Shown piece after piece: positions 1-7,677 of a DNA stretch of 53,342 bases. Position numbers and translations under genes: made by a program. Under the pieces are notes generated by a model. It was not told the origin of the DNA. It ran no database searches and saw nothing but the letters and a program-made list of their open reading frames with translations. The first letter of the stretch is position 1; every line of letters begins with the position of its first letter. The stretch spans positions 1-53,342 of the forward strand of contig JAJDBT010000015.1 of assembly GCA_029261215.1 (NCBI GenBank), given 5' to 3'. Source of the DNA: Nitrospirota bacterium. Its GTDB lineage: Bacteria > Nitrospirota > Nitrospiria > SBBL01 > JAADHI01.

Positions 1-48
1 ATGAAGGAGTCTTAAAACGGCTGCGAACAATATTTGATGTGTCTGCGT

Positions 49-82
49 CTTCATATTTGGGATTATATTCCCAAATATGAAG
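49..82. repeat. 14-bp perfect inverted repeat
   Basis: The arms at 49-62 and 69-82 are exact reverse complements around a 6-nt AT-rich loop. No gene was recognised on either side in the first 450 bases, so it may be a terminator for a gene left of the window. It has no clear T-run. Confidence 0.5.
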
Positions 83-452
83 AAAAGCAAGCTAAAATTT
101 AAACTATTTTTAAAACCCACTCCCTCTATGAATATAAAAAAGGATAAAGGCTCTGGGTTCACCTTATGAAAATGCGCTCGGATTTCGGTCTCTTCCTTTT
201 GGATTGTTTGAGTAAAAATAAGGTGCGATGCTGTATGCATTTCATTGCCTCGTTTGGTCTTGATCTTTTCTTATCGCAAGTCCTATGCCAAGGATGGAGA
301 GAGGAGGTTAAGCCGAGGATGAAATCGAAGGGATGCTCTTAACACATTCAAAATGAAGTGTTTTTTGTATTAAAAATAGGTTTGGGCCAAACAAAAATAT
401 GGGAATGTGTTTGCCTGTTTTATCGGGTTTGGTTGGGCGTGGGGGATTTCAC
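83..452. other. Non-coding stretch without recognised gene
   Basis: About 370 bases with no convincing open reading frame on either strand. The composition is ordinary, and no tRNA, repeat or promoter-like pair stood out. An open frame running from 399 into 830 is antisense to the receiver gene and is not considered real. Confidence 0.4.
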
Positions 453-489
453 CTGGGGCATACCCCCCAGTCTGGGGGATATGCCCCAG
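453..489 (-). terminator. Strong GC-rich hairpin after the receiver gene
   Basis: Arms 453-469 and 473-489 pair over 17 positions with one mismatch around a 3-nt loop, and contain C6/G5 runs. It starts 2 bases beyond the stop of the minus-strand receiver gene, so it most likely ends the three-gene signalling operon. Confidence 0.7.
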
Positions 490-490
490 A

Positions 491-940
491 TCAATGTTGT
501 TGTTTTTCTCTCATTGAAATGACCGAAAACTGGGATGTTTTTGAGTGCGGATTTTTCATGATTTCCAGAATCGCTTCATTTAATTGTTTCAACATAAATG
601 GTTTAATAAGAAAGGCCGCTGCACCCAGCCGTCTTGCTCGGTCGATATTTTCGAAGGAATCCTGGGCGCTCATGACAATCACATTTCCCCCCGAGAGAGA
701 CCCACAGATCTCTTCCAGCAGGTCAAGCCCGTTGCAATCAGGCAAAAAAATATCGAGCAGAACTAATCCTACGGGTGTCACTTTAAGAATTTTTTTAGTT
801 TCTTCAGCACTTGAGGCCCCTAATGTTTGATAGCCGGCCCTCCGCAAACTCAGGGTGATATTTTTTTGAAGAATGACGTCGTCTTCAATGACTAAAATCT
901 GAGGGGTGCTAGTATTTTTGTTTTTTTGAATCGTATTCAT
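491..940 (-). CDS. Stand-alone response-regulator receiver protein
   Basis: A 149-residue CheY-like protein made of a single receiver domain (about residues 13-135). The acidic pocket ED at 19-21, the phospho-acceptor Asp63 in LLDIFLPD, the Ser in VMSAQD and the Lys in LIKPF are all present. There is no output domain, so it probably relays phosphate or acts by protein contact. It is the last gene of a minus-strand operon, 63 bp after the NtrC-type regulator and 1486 bp after the kinase, so the kinase may phosphorylate both. Its specific partner cannot be read from the sequence. Confidence 0.85.
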   Translation of the reverse strand: MNTIQKNKNTSTPQILVIEDDVILQKNITLSLRRAGYQTLGASSAEETKKILKVTPVGLVLLDIFLPDCNGLDLLEEICGSLSGGNVIVMSAQDSFENIDRARRLGAAAFLIKPFMLKQLNEAILEIMKNPHSKTSQFSVISMREKQQH

Positions 941-1003
941 GGCATGAAGTACAGCAAGGATGATGCCAGCTCATGAAGGTGTAAAGACTGCAATGTCTCT
1001 TTA

Positions 1004-2422
1004 TTAAGATGATTGAGGCGGGCTCAGCTTGTGTTTTTCCATGCGATATCTGAGGGTATCTCGCGACAGTCCAAGCAGTTTAGCGGAATGGGTAATATTC
1101 CAGGAGGTTTGTTTGAGGGCCTTTAATAAATAACTTCGTTCAATGTTTTCGAGAGAAATCCCTTCCGGAGGCAGATCTTCCCCTAAATAGGCATCAGGAT
1201 GAAAGGCATCTTCCGGGTTTGAGTTCGCAAGGGTTGTGCTGAAAGTCAATTGATTGGCTTCGATGACATTGTTTTTGGAAAGAATCACGATTTGTTCAAC
1301 CATGTTTCTCAGTTCTCTGACATTTCCCGGCCAGAAATAACTCAAAAGATGTTTTTCTGCTTCCGGACTAAAATACAGGTCTTTTTTCCGGTACCGTTTG
1401 CTCTGCATTTCCAGAAAATGATGTGCGAGCAGTAAGATGTCATTGCCCCGTTTTCGAAGCGGCGGCAAAGTCAGATGAATAATACGGAGTCTAAAAAACA
1501 GATCGGCTCGAAACTTTCCTTGTCGAACCTGTTCTTCAAGGGATTGATTGGTCGCAGCGACGATGCGCGCACTGACGCGTTGCTCGCGGATACTCCCCAG
1601 GCGTTTAATCATCTTGTCTTCCAGTACTTTCAGTAATTTTGACTGCAAGGCAATATCCATATCTCCGATTTCGTCGAGAAAGAGCGTGCCTTTATTTGCA
1701 GCCTCAAACAGTCCAATTTTTTTTGTCTTTGCATCTGTAAAAGCGCCACGCTCATAACCAAAAAGCTCCGATTCCAGAAGGTTGAGTGGAATCGAAGCGC
1801 AGTTTATTTCAATAAAGGGTTCGTTTTTCCGAGGACCGTTGTAATGCAGTGCGCGTGCGACCAATTCTTTCCCGGTACCGGTTTCTCCTGTCACCAGCAG
1901 GGCGGGTGGATCGGCATCCCCCAAAGAAATGTCGGATTGAATGACTTGTGAAATTTGCTCTTTTAAGGTTTTCATCGGGAGGGATTTTCCGATAAAAAAA
2001 GCATCGGTCGTTTTTTCCGTTGCGCGTTCCCGATAATATGCAAGAACCCCTTCCCTGCGGGTTTCTCCCACAGCCTTATCCAGCAGAATCTTTAGTTTGG
2101 CCAAAACAAGAGGCTTGCTTAGAAAATCATAAGCGCCCGCTTTCATGGCATCTACGGCCGTTTCCACATTGCCATGTCCTGTAATGAGAATGATTTTAAC
2201 CTGAGGATCATCCTTGAGTATTTTGGACAAGGTTTCAAGTCCATCCATTTGAGGGAGTCTCAGATCTAAAAGAATGGCATCCGGTTTAGACGTTTCAATT
2301 TGGAGCAGCCCATCTTCTGCGGTTAAGGCGATTCGGACCTCGTAATCATGGCGTTCGAGGTATCGCTTGATATTGTTCGCAAATGTTTCTTCATCGTCTA
2401 TGACCAATATACCGTGGGACAT
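1004..2422 (-). CDS. NtrC-family sigma-54-dependent response regulator
   Basis: The 472 residues show the full three-part layout: a receiver (1-120, phospho-acceptor Asp53), an AAA+ domain (about 145-375) with Walker A GETGTGKE at 179-186 and Walker B ending in LFLDE near 247-251, and a Fis-type helix-turn-helix at about 432-470. The sigma-54 contact loop reads GAFTDA (226-231) rather than the canonical GAFTGA. Family members use ATP to open sigma-54 promoter complexes. The kinase gene ends 4 bp upstream, so the two are almost certainly a cognate pair. I found no convincing -24/-12 site in the window, so the target is unknown. Confidence 0.92.
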   Translation of the reverse strand: MSHGILVIDDEETFANNIKRYLERHDYEVRIALTAEDGLLQIETSKPDAILLDLRLPQMDGLETLSKILKDDPQVKIILITGHGNVETAVDAMKAGAYDFLSKPLVLAKLKILLDKAVGETRREGVLAYYRERATEKTTDAFFIGKSLPMKTLKEQISQVIQSDISLGDADPPALLVTGETGTGKELVARALHYNGPRKNEPFIEINCASIPLNLLESELFGYERGAFTDAKTKKIGLFEAANKGTLFLDEIGDMDIALQSKLLKVLEDKMIKRLGSIREQRVSARIVAATNQSLEEQVRQGKFRADLFFRLRIIHLTLPPLRKRGNDILLLAHHFLEMQSKRYRKKDLYFSPEAEKHLLSYFWPGNVRELRNMVEQIVILSKNNVIEANQLTFSTTLANSNPEDAFHPDAYLGEDLPPEGISLENIERSYLLKALKQTSWNITHSAKLLGLSRDTLRYRMEKHKLSPPQSS

Positions 2423-2426
2423 GTGA

Positions 2427-3779
2427 TTATCTCTGAATGGGAATCTGAAGGGTCACGGTTGTGCCTTTTCCTTCCTGGCTGGCGAGGTGAATCGTTCCGC
2501 CATGCCGTTCTACAATGTGTTGTGTCAATGAAAGCCCGACACCGAGCCCCTTGGATTTGATGGTAAAAAAAGGTTTGAGTACTTGATCGAGTTTCTCCGC
2601 CGCGATACCCGAACCCGTATCTTTCACGATAATTTCCATTAGATTTGATTTTTGAATGGTGCGGCTCTGTATGGATATGAGCCCACCGTCGGGCATTGCA
2701 TCCATGGCATTATTGACAAGATTCATGATCGCATGCGTTAAGAGGGGTTCATCAAGAAGCATTTGAGGCGAATCTTCAAGATCCAGAGTCAGCGTTATTT
2801 TTTGGTCGTTTATTTCGTGCTCAAGGGAAGCCAGTGCAAGTCGAATCATGTCATCAATTTTAGCCAGGGAAAATTTAGTTTGAGTCGGTCGCGCGTATGT
2901 TAAAAGTTCCCGAATCCAATCCTCAAGACGGTCTGCTTGCTCAATAATTTCTGTTGAAGCACTTTTATACGAGATCAGCTGGTGCTCTTCCAATGCCACT
3001 TCCGCAGAAGAACGGATTGAAGCGAGAGGATTTCGAATGCCATGTGCAACCGCTGAAGACATCAATCCGATCGCGGCCATTGTTTCAGCGCTGACAAGCC
3101 GCGCTTGTTGATTTTGGATGAGCAATCCGGCGCGACGCACAATCCAGAACAGGGAAATATAGAGGAAAATTCCGCCAAAAATTCCATTCAGGCCGATCAA
3201 AAGGTTTCCCCGCTTTATGGCGTGAAAAAGCGTGAGCGGTGTTTTGTAGACTTCTACGACACCCATGACTTTATCATTGGATTCATTCCAGATAGGAATG
3301 TATATTTCAGAAAAAAAAGCAACTTCTTCATCAAAAATATGTTCCCCTTTCCCAGGTTTACCGGCAGTGCCGCTTGAGACGGCCAATTCCCCGGTCAGGG
3401 CCATGTCGAGATGTGGATTTGGGCTGAAGCGATGACCAATAAACCTGGCATCATTTGACCAAAGGATTTCTCCCTCATGATTATAGACATTTGAACGGAC
3501 CACTTCCGGCATTGCCACGATCCGTTCAAAAAAAGGCTCAAGGAGCGCCTTGTTTTTTTCTCTGGATTCAGACTCAAAATAAGCGCTCGCATTGACTGAA
3601 TGAAGGTTGCTTTGGACAAATTCCATCGCAAGATTCGCATCTCGTTTTAATATATTGTCCGTCAGAAATTGAGAAAGGAGGAAGGCGGAGACCGCCGTGA
3701 TTAAACTAATTGAAATAAAACTGAGCAAGGAGAACCACCGAGTCAGATTAAAATGCGTGGTGTCTGTGCCTTGTTCCAC
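2427..3779 (-). CDS. Membrane-bound sensor histidine kinase
   Basis: The 450-residue protein has transmembrane segments near 16-40 and 193-215 flanking an extracytoplasmic sensor of about 150 residues that looks like a single Cache/PAS-type domain. An H-box follows with His246 in AVAHGIRNPL, then a HATPase domain with DTGSGI and a GLGVGLSL glycine-rich lid. Such kinases phosphorylate their NtrC-type partner; the regulator gene lies 4 bp downstream. The start is GTG at 3779, preceded by a weak AGGG. The ligand cannot be deduced. The operon diverges from the Crp/Fnr gene across about 226 bp. Confidence 0.9.
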   Translation of the reverse strand: MEQGTDTTHFNLTRWFSLLSFISISLITAVSAFLLSQFLTDNILKRDANLAMEFVQSNLHSVNASAYFESESREKNKALLEPFFERIVAMPEVVRSNVYNHEGEILWSNDARFIGHRFSPNPHLDMALTGELAVSSGTAGKPGKGEHIFDEEVAFFSEIYIPIWNESNDKVMGVVEVYKTPLTLFHAIKRGNLLIGLNGIFGGIFLYISLFWIVRRAGLLIQNQQARLVSAETMAAIGLMSSAVAHGIRNPLASIRSSAEVALEEHQLISYKSASTEIIEQADRLEDWIRELLTYARPTQTKFSLAKIDDMIRLALASLEHEINDQKITLTLDLEDSPQMLLDEPLLTHAIMNLVNNAMDAMPDGGLISIQSRTIQKSNLMEIIVKDTGSGIAAEKLDQVLKPFFTIKSKGLGVGLSLTQHIVERHGGTIHLASQEGKGTTVTLQIPIQR

Positions 3780-4005
3780 AACGATGCCCTAAAGAAAGAA
3801 TAAACCTACTCCTGTTAAGGGTATCGTAGTCGCGGCCGCTTCAAAAGGCAATAAAAGACTCCCTGAAGGTATCGAAAAAGTATTTTTTTCATGTTCCCTT
3901 GGTCTTAAATGCGTCCGTGTCGCGTTTCCTTTTTTCTTAATCAAGACGGATAAGGTGATAGGCAACATCTTGACAAGGATCAGATGCACTCTATAAGCTG
4001 ACTAA
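3780..4005. promoter_or_regulatory. Divergent intergenic region with a TTGACA/TATAAG promoter
   Basis: This region separates the kinase operon from the crp/fnr gene. On the plus strand TTGACA (3970-3975), a 16-nt spacer and TATAAG (3992-3997) form a sigma-70-type promoter. The expected start site is near 4004, one or two bases before the ATG at 4006, and no Shine-Dalgarno lies there. This suggests a leaderless crp/fnr transcript. A 66-residue open frame on the minus strand here has no ribosome-binding site or recognisable family and is not annotated. Confidence 0.6.
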
Positions 4006-4662
4006 ATGCAAAATAAAAAGCCTCCTGCTTTTGACCCGGATACCTTTCTTTCAATCGTCGGTAGCGGAAAAACAATTCTGAAATCCCCAAAGAACACGGT
4101 TCTGTTCTCGCAAGGAGACCCTGCCGATTCTGTTTTTTATGTCAAAGCGGGGAAGGTTAAACTCACCGTCGTATCCCCCCAGGGTAAAGAAGCGGTCGTT
4201 AGCATGATTGAGCCCGCCCACTTTTTTGGGGAAGGGGGCCTGGCCGGGCAGCCCCTCCGCATGTCCACGGCCTTATCGGTCGAAGACTCGACCATTGTTC
4301 GTATCGAAAAGGGGGCCATGATCCGCGTCCTTCATGACGAACCCGTCTTTTCGGAACGCTTCATGGCCTATCTGCTCTCCAGAAATGTCCGGATTGAAGA
4401 AGATCTCATCGACCAGCTTTTTAATTCGAGCGAGAAGCGTCTCGCCCGGATTCTGCTCCTGCTCGCCCGTTTCGGGAAAGAAGGCCACACAGAGCTGATC
4501 GTCATCCCGAAGATCAGCCAGGAAACGCTGGCGGAAATGATTGGCACCACTCGATCGCGGGTCAGTTTCTTTATGAACAAGTTCAAAAAACTTGGCCTGA
4601 TTGAGTACAACGGTGAATTGCGCATTCACAGCTCCCTCATCAATATCATCCTTCACGATTAA
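4006..4662 (+). CDS. Crp/Fnr-family transcriptional regulator
   Basis: The 218 residues comprise an N-terminal cyclic-nucleotide-binding-type beta-barrel (about 20-130, with GDPADSVFYVKAGKVKL), a dimerisation helix, and a winged helix-turn-helix (about 165-215) whose recognition region is IGTTRSRVSFFMNKF. No Fnr-type cysteine cluster is seen, so the effector is unknown. A likely promoter leaves almost no 5' leader. Directly downstream is the first of five similar promoter modules with a Crp/Fnr-like dyad, and at least two others carry copies of this gene's 3' end. The protein is therefore the best candidate to bind the dyad, but that is inference. Confidence 0.92.
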   Translation: MQNKKPPAFDPDTFLSIVGSGKTILKSPKNTVLFSQGDPADSVFYVKAGKVKLTVVSPQGKEAVVSMIEPAHFFGEGGLAGQPLRMSTALSVEDSTIVRIEKGAMIRVLHDEPVFSERFMAYLLSRNVRIEEDLIDQLFNSSEKRLARILLLLARFGKEGHTELIVIPKISQETLAEMIGTTRSRVSFFMNKFKKLGLIEYNGELRIHSSLINIILHD

Positions 4663-4715
4663 TTTTCCTGTAGCTCTTACAGTATCAACCCTCGCCACGC
4701 CACTTATTTTTCCGA

Positions 4716-4760
4716 TGTGAGCAATATTGACCAGCCGGGGATCTTCCTTTGCGGTATGTT
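4716..4760 (+). promoter_or_regulatory. Promoter module copy 1 (dyad plus -10)
   Basis: The 20-nt dyad TGTGAGCAATATTGACCAGC at 4716-4735 is followed by exactly 19 nt and TATGTT (4755-4760). The dyad centre would lie near -41.5, the class II Crp/Fnr activator position. The -10 is the weakest of the five copies. It sits 54 bp after the crp/fnr stop and upstream of the small gene at 4873. Confidence 0.65.
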
Positions 4761-4872
4761 GACGCTTGTCTGAGATCATTCAGCTGAAATAAAAATGACC
4801 TTTTGAATTGTTTTGTAGCAGGTCACATAGAGCACAGCGCGTTCAATGGGAACGAGGAGGGGGTTAGGACTG

Positions 4873-5106
4873 ATGAATGAGTTACCTGAAGAGCAACAAG
4901 AAGCGGCCTTGAAATATGAACAAGCCATACTCAGTCAATTTCCTGCGACGAAACCCATTGAGATTCAACTCAAACTGGTTTCAAGTGATCAAAAGGTTCC
5001 CAGGAACATCAAAAGTGTCACAGTGATGCTCTCAAGCCTGGAAGAGGCATGGCATATCTTTGACGACCTGACGAACCTTGCCTGGGAAAAAGTCATTCAA
5101 AAATAG
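4873..5106 (+). CDS. Small hypothetical protein (77 aa)
   Basis: A soluble, acidic-start protein of unknown family with no signal peptide, membrane segment or metal motif. The ATG at 4873 is chosen because a purine-rich GAGGAGGGGG lies about 10 bases upstream; an in-frame ATG at 4846 has no such site. It lies downstream of promoter module copy 1, so it may belong to the same regulon as the lipoproteins and beta-barrel protein further right. No function is proposed. Confidence 0.6.
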   Translation: MNELPEEQQEAALKYEQAILSQFPATKPIEIQLKLVSSDQKVPRNIKSVTVMLSSLEEAWHIFDDLTNLAWEKVIQK

Positions 5107-5114
5107 GCTTTACC

Positions 5115-5134
5115 CCCTTCGATGGATCGAAGGG
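5115..5134 (+). terminator. Short hairpin after the 77-aa gene
   Basis: CCCTTCG and CGAAGGG pair around a 6-nt loop just after the stop at 5106. It lacks a T-run, so it may be a weak terminator or an RNA-stabilising stem. Confidence 0.4.
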
Positions 5135-5199
5135 CTGGATGGGGACAGCCTCATTTCCGGTATTTAAGGGTTTCGTCATTGTAAAAAGGGAGGATTTAA

Positions 5200-5517
5200 A
5201 TGAAAACAAAGATTTTAGGATTCATCGCGGTATTCTTGGTATTTACAGGGAGCGCCATCGCAGGTCTGGGGAATATCTCGGGAGAAGTCACCCAAATTAA
5301 AGGAGAAATGGTGACCATCAAAACAAGCGAAGACAAGACGGTAAAATTTCATATGGATCCAAAAAGCACTAAAAAAGAAGGCAAGATTGAAATTGGTGCT
5401 CAAGTCACAGCGGACGTGGACGAAAAAGGCCATGCCAAGTCAATTACAGTGGTCAAGAACATGAAGATGGACATGGATAAGAAGATGAACAAAAACATGG
5501 AAATAAACAAGAAATAG
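5200..5517 (+). CDS. Small exported protein with Lys/Met-rich tail
   Basis: The 105-residue protein has an N-terminal signal peptide (cleavage probably after SAIA near residue 21) and about 60 residues alternating beta-type segments (ISGEVTQIKGEMVTIKT, VKFHMDP, AQVTADVDEKG) that resemble a small OB-like barrel. The tail is rich in Met, Asp and Lys (KNMKMDMDKKMNKNM). A periplasmic location is likely, and the Met-rich tail could bind metal, but this is speculation. A good Shine-Dalgarno (GGGAGG) precedes the ATG, and a hairpin follows the stop, so it is a single-gene unit. Confidence 0.7.
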   Translation: MKTKILGFIAVFLVFTGSAIAGLGNISGEVTQIKGEMVTIKTSEDKTVKFHMDPKSTKKEGKIEIGAQVTADVDEKGHAKSITVVKNMKMDMDKKMNKNMEINKK

Positions 5518-5537
5518 AGTCGGCCAGGCATGTGGCA

Positions 5538-5567
5538 GAACGGCGTCCGGAGATTCCGGCGCCGTTC
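5538..5567 (+). terminator. GC-rich hairpin terminator
   Basis: GAACGGCG and CGCCGTTC, extended by CCGG/CCGG with one bulge, enclose a 5-nt loop 20 bases after the 105-aa gene. TTTATT follows a few bases later. It is likely a rho-independent terminator. Confidence 0.65.
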
Positions 5568-5902
5568 CGCTTTATTCTCTGAAGGTTCTTGGTCTTTGGT
5601 GCCAAATGGTTTTAGGGCGACGTCCAATTTTAAGGGAATCATCTTATCTCAACTCTTGATTGAGTACATGTGAAAACCCGCGCACGCAATCAAGGGAAGG
5701 GCCATGTCACAAACCGCCATTATAGTAGACCTCACAACCATCACTGAGTCGTGAGGCAGGAAAATCTCAGTTGTCTTACATTAATCCCGGTGGGAAGCAA
5801 AAAGAACGACCGGGATGAAGTGGCCGGTGATGGGCACTTCAAAAAACAAAAAAATAAGTTATGGGTGGTCGTTTTTAATCTGCCTGTGCATGAGGAGTCC
5901 AT
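5568..5902. other. Intergenic stretch with a possible 16-codon ORF
   Basis: No confident gene here. A 16-codon open frame (5706-5756) has a plausible ribosome-binding site (AAGGGAAGG), but it is too short to judge and could be a leader peptide or a gene remnant. The open frame on the opposite strand has no support. Confidence 0.3.
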
Positions 5903-6085
5903 ATGACAATCTGTCCAAAATGTAAATACCAGCAATACCTAGAGAAGGTTTATACCATCCAGGGGGTACTGTTTCTCTGGAGATGCATCGGGTGTGGGAA
6001 TGCCACGGATGAGGTTATCCTTAGACACAGACAAGATCGAATCAAAAATAAATTAAATCCCATAAAGGTGCGTAATATGACATAG
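5903..6085 (+). CDS. Small zinc-ribbon protein (60 aa)
   Basis: Two CxxC pairs (CPKC near residues 4-7 and CIGC near 28-31), spaced 20 residues apart, form a zinc-ribbon knuckle pair. The second half is basic (RHRQDRIKNKLN), suggesting nucleic-acid or protein contact. GAGGAG lies 7 bases before the ATG. It stands alone, between an empty stretch and the duplicated crp fragment. No specific function can be assigned. Confidence 0.6.
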   Translation: MTICPKCKYQQYLEKVYTIQGVLFLWRCIGCGNATDEVILRHRQDRIKNKLNPIKVRNMT

Positions 6086-6207
6086 AATTAGATTGGAAGG
6101 ATTGCCTCGTAAGCCTGTTATGTATAGATTGGATCAATCCTCCCCTCTGGGTTTATAACGCTTCTCCGGAGGGAAATGCCTATAGAAGGTCGCTCGTCCA
6201 ATATTAA

Positions 6208-6416
6208 CCTGCTCTCCCGCTTCGGGAAAGAGCCCACACAGAGAGCTGATCGTCATCCCAAAGATCAGCCAGAAGACGTTGGCGGAAATGATTTGCACCA
6301 CCCGCTCGCGGGTCAGTATCTTTATGAACAAGTTCAAAAAGCTTGGCCTGATTGAGTATAACGGTGAATTGCGCATTCACAGCTCCCTCATCAATATCAT
6401 CCTTCACGATTAATTT
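6208..6416 (+). pseudogene. Truncated duplicate of the crp/fnr 3' end
   Basis: The bases from about 6213 to 6412 closely match the last 200 bases of the Crp/Fnr gene at 4006-4662 (around 4469-4662), including the HTH and the C-terminal codons for NIILHD. An extra GA near 6240 breaks the frame and the 5' two thirds are missing. It continues without a break into promoter module copy 2, so gene tail and promoter were duplicated as one segment. The sequence just upstream shows no match to the gene. Confidence 0.85.
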
Positions 6417-6467
6417 TCCTTATCGTTCTTAAAAGATCAATCCTTGATGCGTCACTTATTTTTCCGA

Positions 6468-6512
6468 TGTGAGCAATATTGAACATACGGAACTCTACCC
6501 TTACGGTATAAT
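6468..6512 (+). promoter_or_regulatory. Promoter module copy 2 (dyad plus -10)
   Basis: Dyad TGTGAGCAATATTGAACATA at 6468-6487, exactly 19 nt, then a perfect TATAAT at 6507-6512. The initially transcribed region is cut at 6530 by a 46-bp palindrome, unlike the other copies. The nearest confident downstream gene is the 39-aa membrane peptide at 6906. Confidence 0.7.
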
Positions 6513-6530
6513 ATCGCTTATCTGAAATAA

Positions 6531-6576
6531 GGCTCTGTTGCAAAAACCTGATTTTTGAGGTTTTTGCAACAGAGCC
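6531..6576. mobile_element. 46-bp palindrome resembling fused IS6-family ends
   Basis: Perfect 19-bp inverted arms at 6531-6549 and 6558-6576 begin GGCTCTGTTGCAAA, which resembles the terminal repeat of IS6-family elements, and are separated by only 8 bases. It may be an internally deleted IS or a MITE. It interrupts promoter module copy 2 just after the -10. No 8-bp target duplication is evident. Confidence 0.5.
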
Positions 6577-6905
6577 CAAAAAAGAATGGGAAATGCATTC
6601 AAAAACTGGCGTGCCATGCCTGATGGCGGTAGCGATGCCATTTGCCATTTAATTGAGTCAGAAGAGGTGACTCATCATGTCAATGAGACAGGTTCGGGCA
6701 ACGCAGGATTACGTAAGATGATGGGTTATGTCTGAAGTGCTTAAAAACACATTGTAACTCGAAAGAAAAATGAAGAAAACAACGGCAAGCACAGTGATTG
6801 TGGCGATTAATACGCGCATGCTGAAAATAAAACCGGGTAGTAAAATTTAAATCATTTGGTCTTCAGATGATAGGTGATGGGCAGAGTAATGAAAGGGGAT
6901 TTATC
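6577..6905. other. Degenerate intergenic stretch
   Basis: No confident gene. Several very short ATG frames exist, for example one of 26 codons at 6770-6850 with a weak purine-rich upstream region. None has recognisable similarity. The area lies between duplicated debris and looks like decayed sequence. Confidence 0.3.
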
Positions 6906-7025
6906 ATGATGGATTATATGAACGGATGGATGGAAGGCGCGATGGGTGGAGGTATTGGGGTCGTCATAGGCGTGCTGGTGGTCGTCCTGCTGGTGATCGT
7001 GATTATCAACCAGTCAAAGAAATAA
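6906..7025 (+). CDS. Tiny membrane peptide (39 aa)
   Basis: An ATG with AAAGGGGA 6 bases upstream opens a 39-codon frame: a Met-rich amphipathic start (MMDYMNGWMEGAM), a Gly triplet, a single hydrophobic helix (GVVIGVLVVVLLVIVII) and a basic end (NQSKK). The helix is strikingly like that of the 21-aa peptide at 8347 (about 14 of 17 positions the same), so the two look paralogous. It probably inserts in the inner membrane. Function unknown; a stress role is only suggested by the neighbours. Confidence 0.65.
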   Translation: MMDYMNGWMEGAMGGGIGVVIGVLVVVLLVIVIINQSKK

Positions 7026-7265
7026 TGGGGTGTTCACGGCCTGCGACCTGTCGATCTGCCAGATTTTTCTCTGCGACAACCCGCTATATGTTCAATGCCG
7101 TCCCCGCGCTTGAAGTACGCCGCGTGTATCTAGAGACCTCTTCCGTGAGCATTTTAAGTTACGACCATGATTTAGAAGAACCTGTCATTCGAGTATTGAA
7201 CGATGCGCGGCACACTTAGCGCCGCAGTTCAAACTATCGGATCGCCAATAACCGAGAGAGGTTTT
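7026..7265. other. GC-richer unassigned remnant
   Basis: A frame ending at 7219 reads ...NAVPALEVRRVYLETSSV... but has no credible start, because its beginning is antiphase within the 39-aa gene. I do not recognise the family. It may be the 3' end of a lost gene, fitting the debris on both sides. Confidence 0.3.
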
Positions 7266-7484
7266 ATGCCCATATCCACACAAGCGTTAGCCAAGACGGT
7301 AGCCGACTAACGGTGCCAGGTAAAGGCATTCTCGCGGCCGACGAGAGCGACGGCACGATCGCGAAGCGGCTCAAGGGAGTGGACGTTGCATCCAGGGAGG
7401 AGACGCGACGCGATTACCGGGAGCTGTTATTTTCCACGTCCGACCTCGGCGATTTTATCAGTGGCGTCATTCTGTTCGGGAAAT
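7266..7484 (+). pseudogene. Fragment of class I fructose-bisphosphate aldolase
   Basis: The ATG at 7266 with GAGAGG upstream starts MPISTQALAKTVAD. After a one-base loss near 7308 the second frame continues TVPGKGILAADESDGTIAKRL and then REETRRDYRELLF...ISGVILF. This is the conserved N-terminal signature of class I aldolases (GKGILAADES, RxxYRELLF, SGVILF). Only about 70 of some 300-350 codons remain; the active-site lysine region is gone. It ends just before the third duplicated crp-tail/promoter segment, so the rearrangement that brought that segment may have truncated the gene. Confidence 0.85.
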
Positions 7485-7544
7485 GCTCAAGCAAAAAAGC
7501 CCAGCCGATGTCCACTGCCGGAGCTATTTAGAATGCAGGGAATC

Positions 7545-7590
7545 GTGCTCCCTCATCAATATCATCCTTCACGATTAATTTTCCTTATCG
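7545..7590 (+). repeat. Third copy of the crp/fnr 3' tail
   Basis: Bases 7546-7583 repeat the last dozen codons of the Crp/Fnr gene (...SLINIILHD and stop), and the following 50 bases match copy 2 nearly base for base up to promoter module copy 3. This shows that copies 2 and 3 share a more recent origin with each other than with copy 1. Confidence 0.8.
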
Positions 7591-7632
7591 TTCTTAAAAG
7601 ATCAATCCTCGATGCGTCACTTATTTTTCCGA

Positions 7633-7677
7633 TGTGAGCAATATTGACCAGACGGCGTTTTACCCTGCCGGTATAAT
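7633..7677 (+). promoter_or_regulatory. Promoter module copy 3 (dyad plus -10)
   Basis: Dyad TGTGAGCAATATTGACCAGA at 7633-7652, 19 nt, then TATAAT at 7672-7677. The start site would be near 7684, giving a 5' leader of about 38 nt to the Big_5 lipoprotein at 7722. The leader contains the small palindrome AATTCAGCTGAATT. Confidence 0.75.

Noticed and set aside
3789-3989. 66-aa minus-strand open frame upstream of the kinase
   Set aside because: No ribosome-binding site or family pattern; it overlaps the promoter region of the crp/fnr gene.
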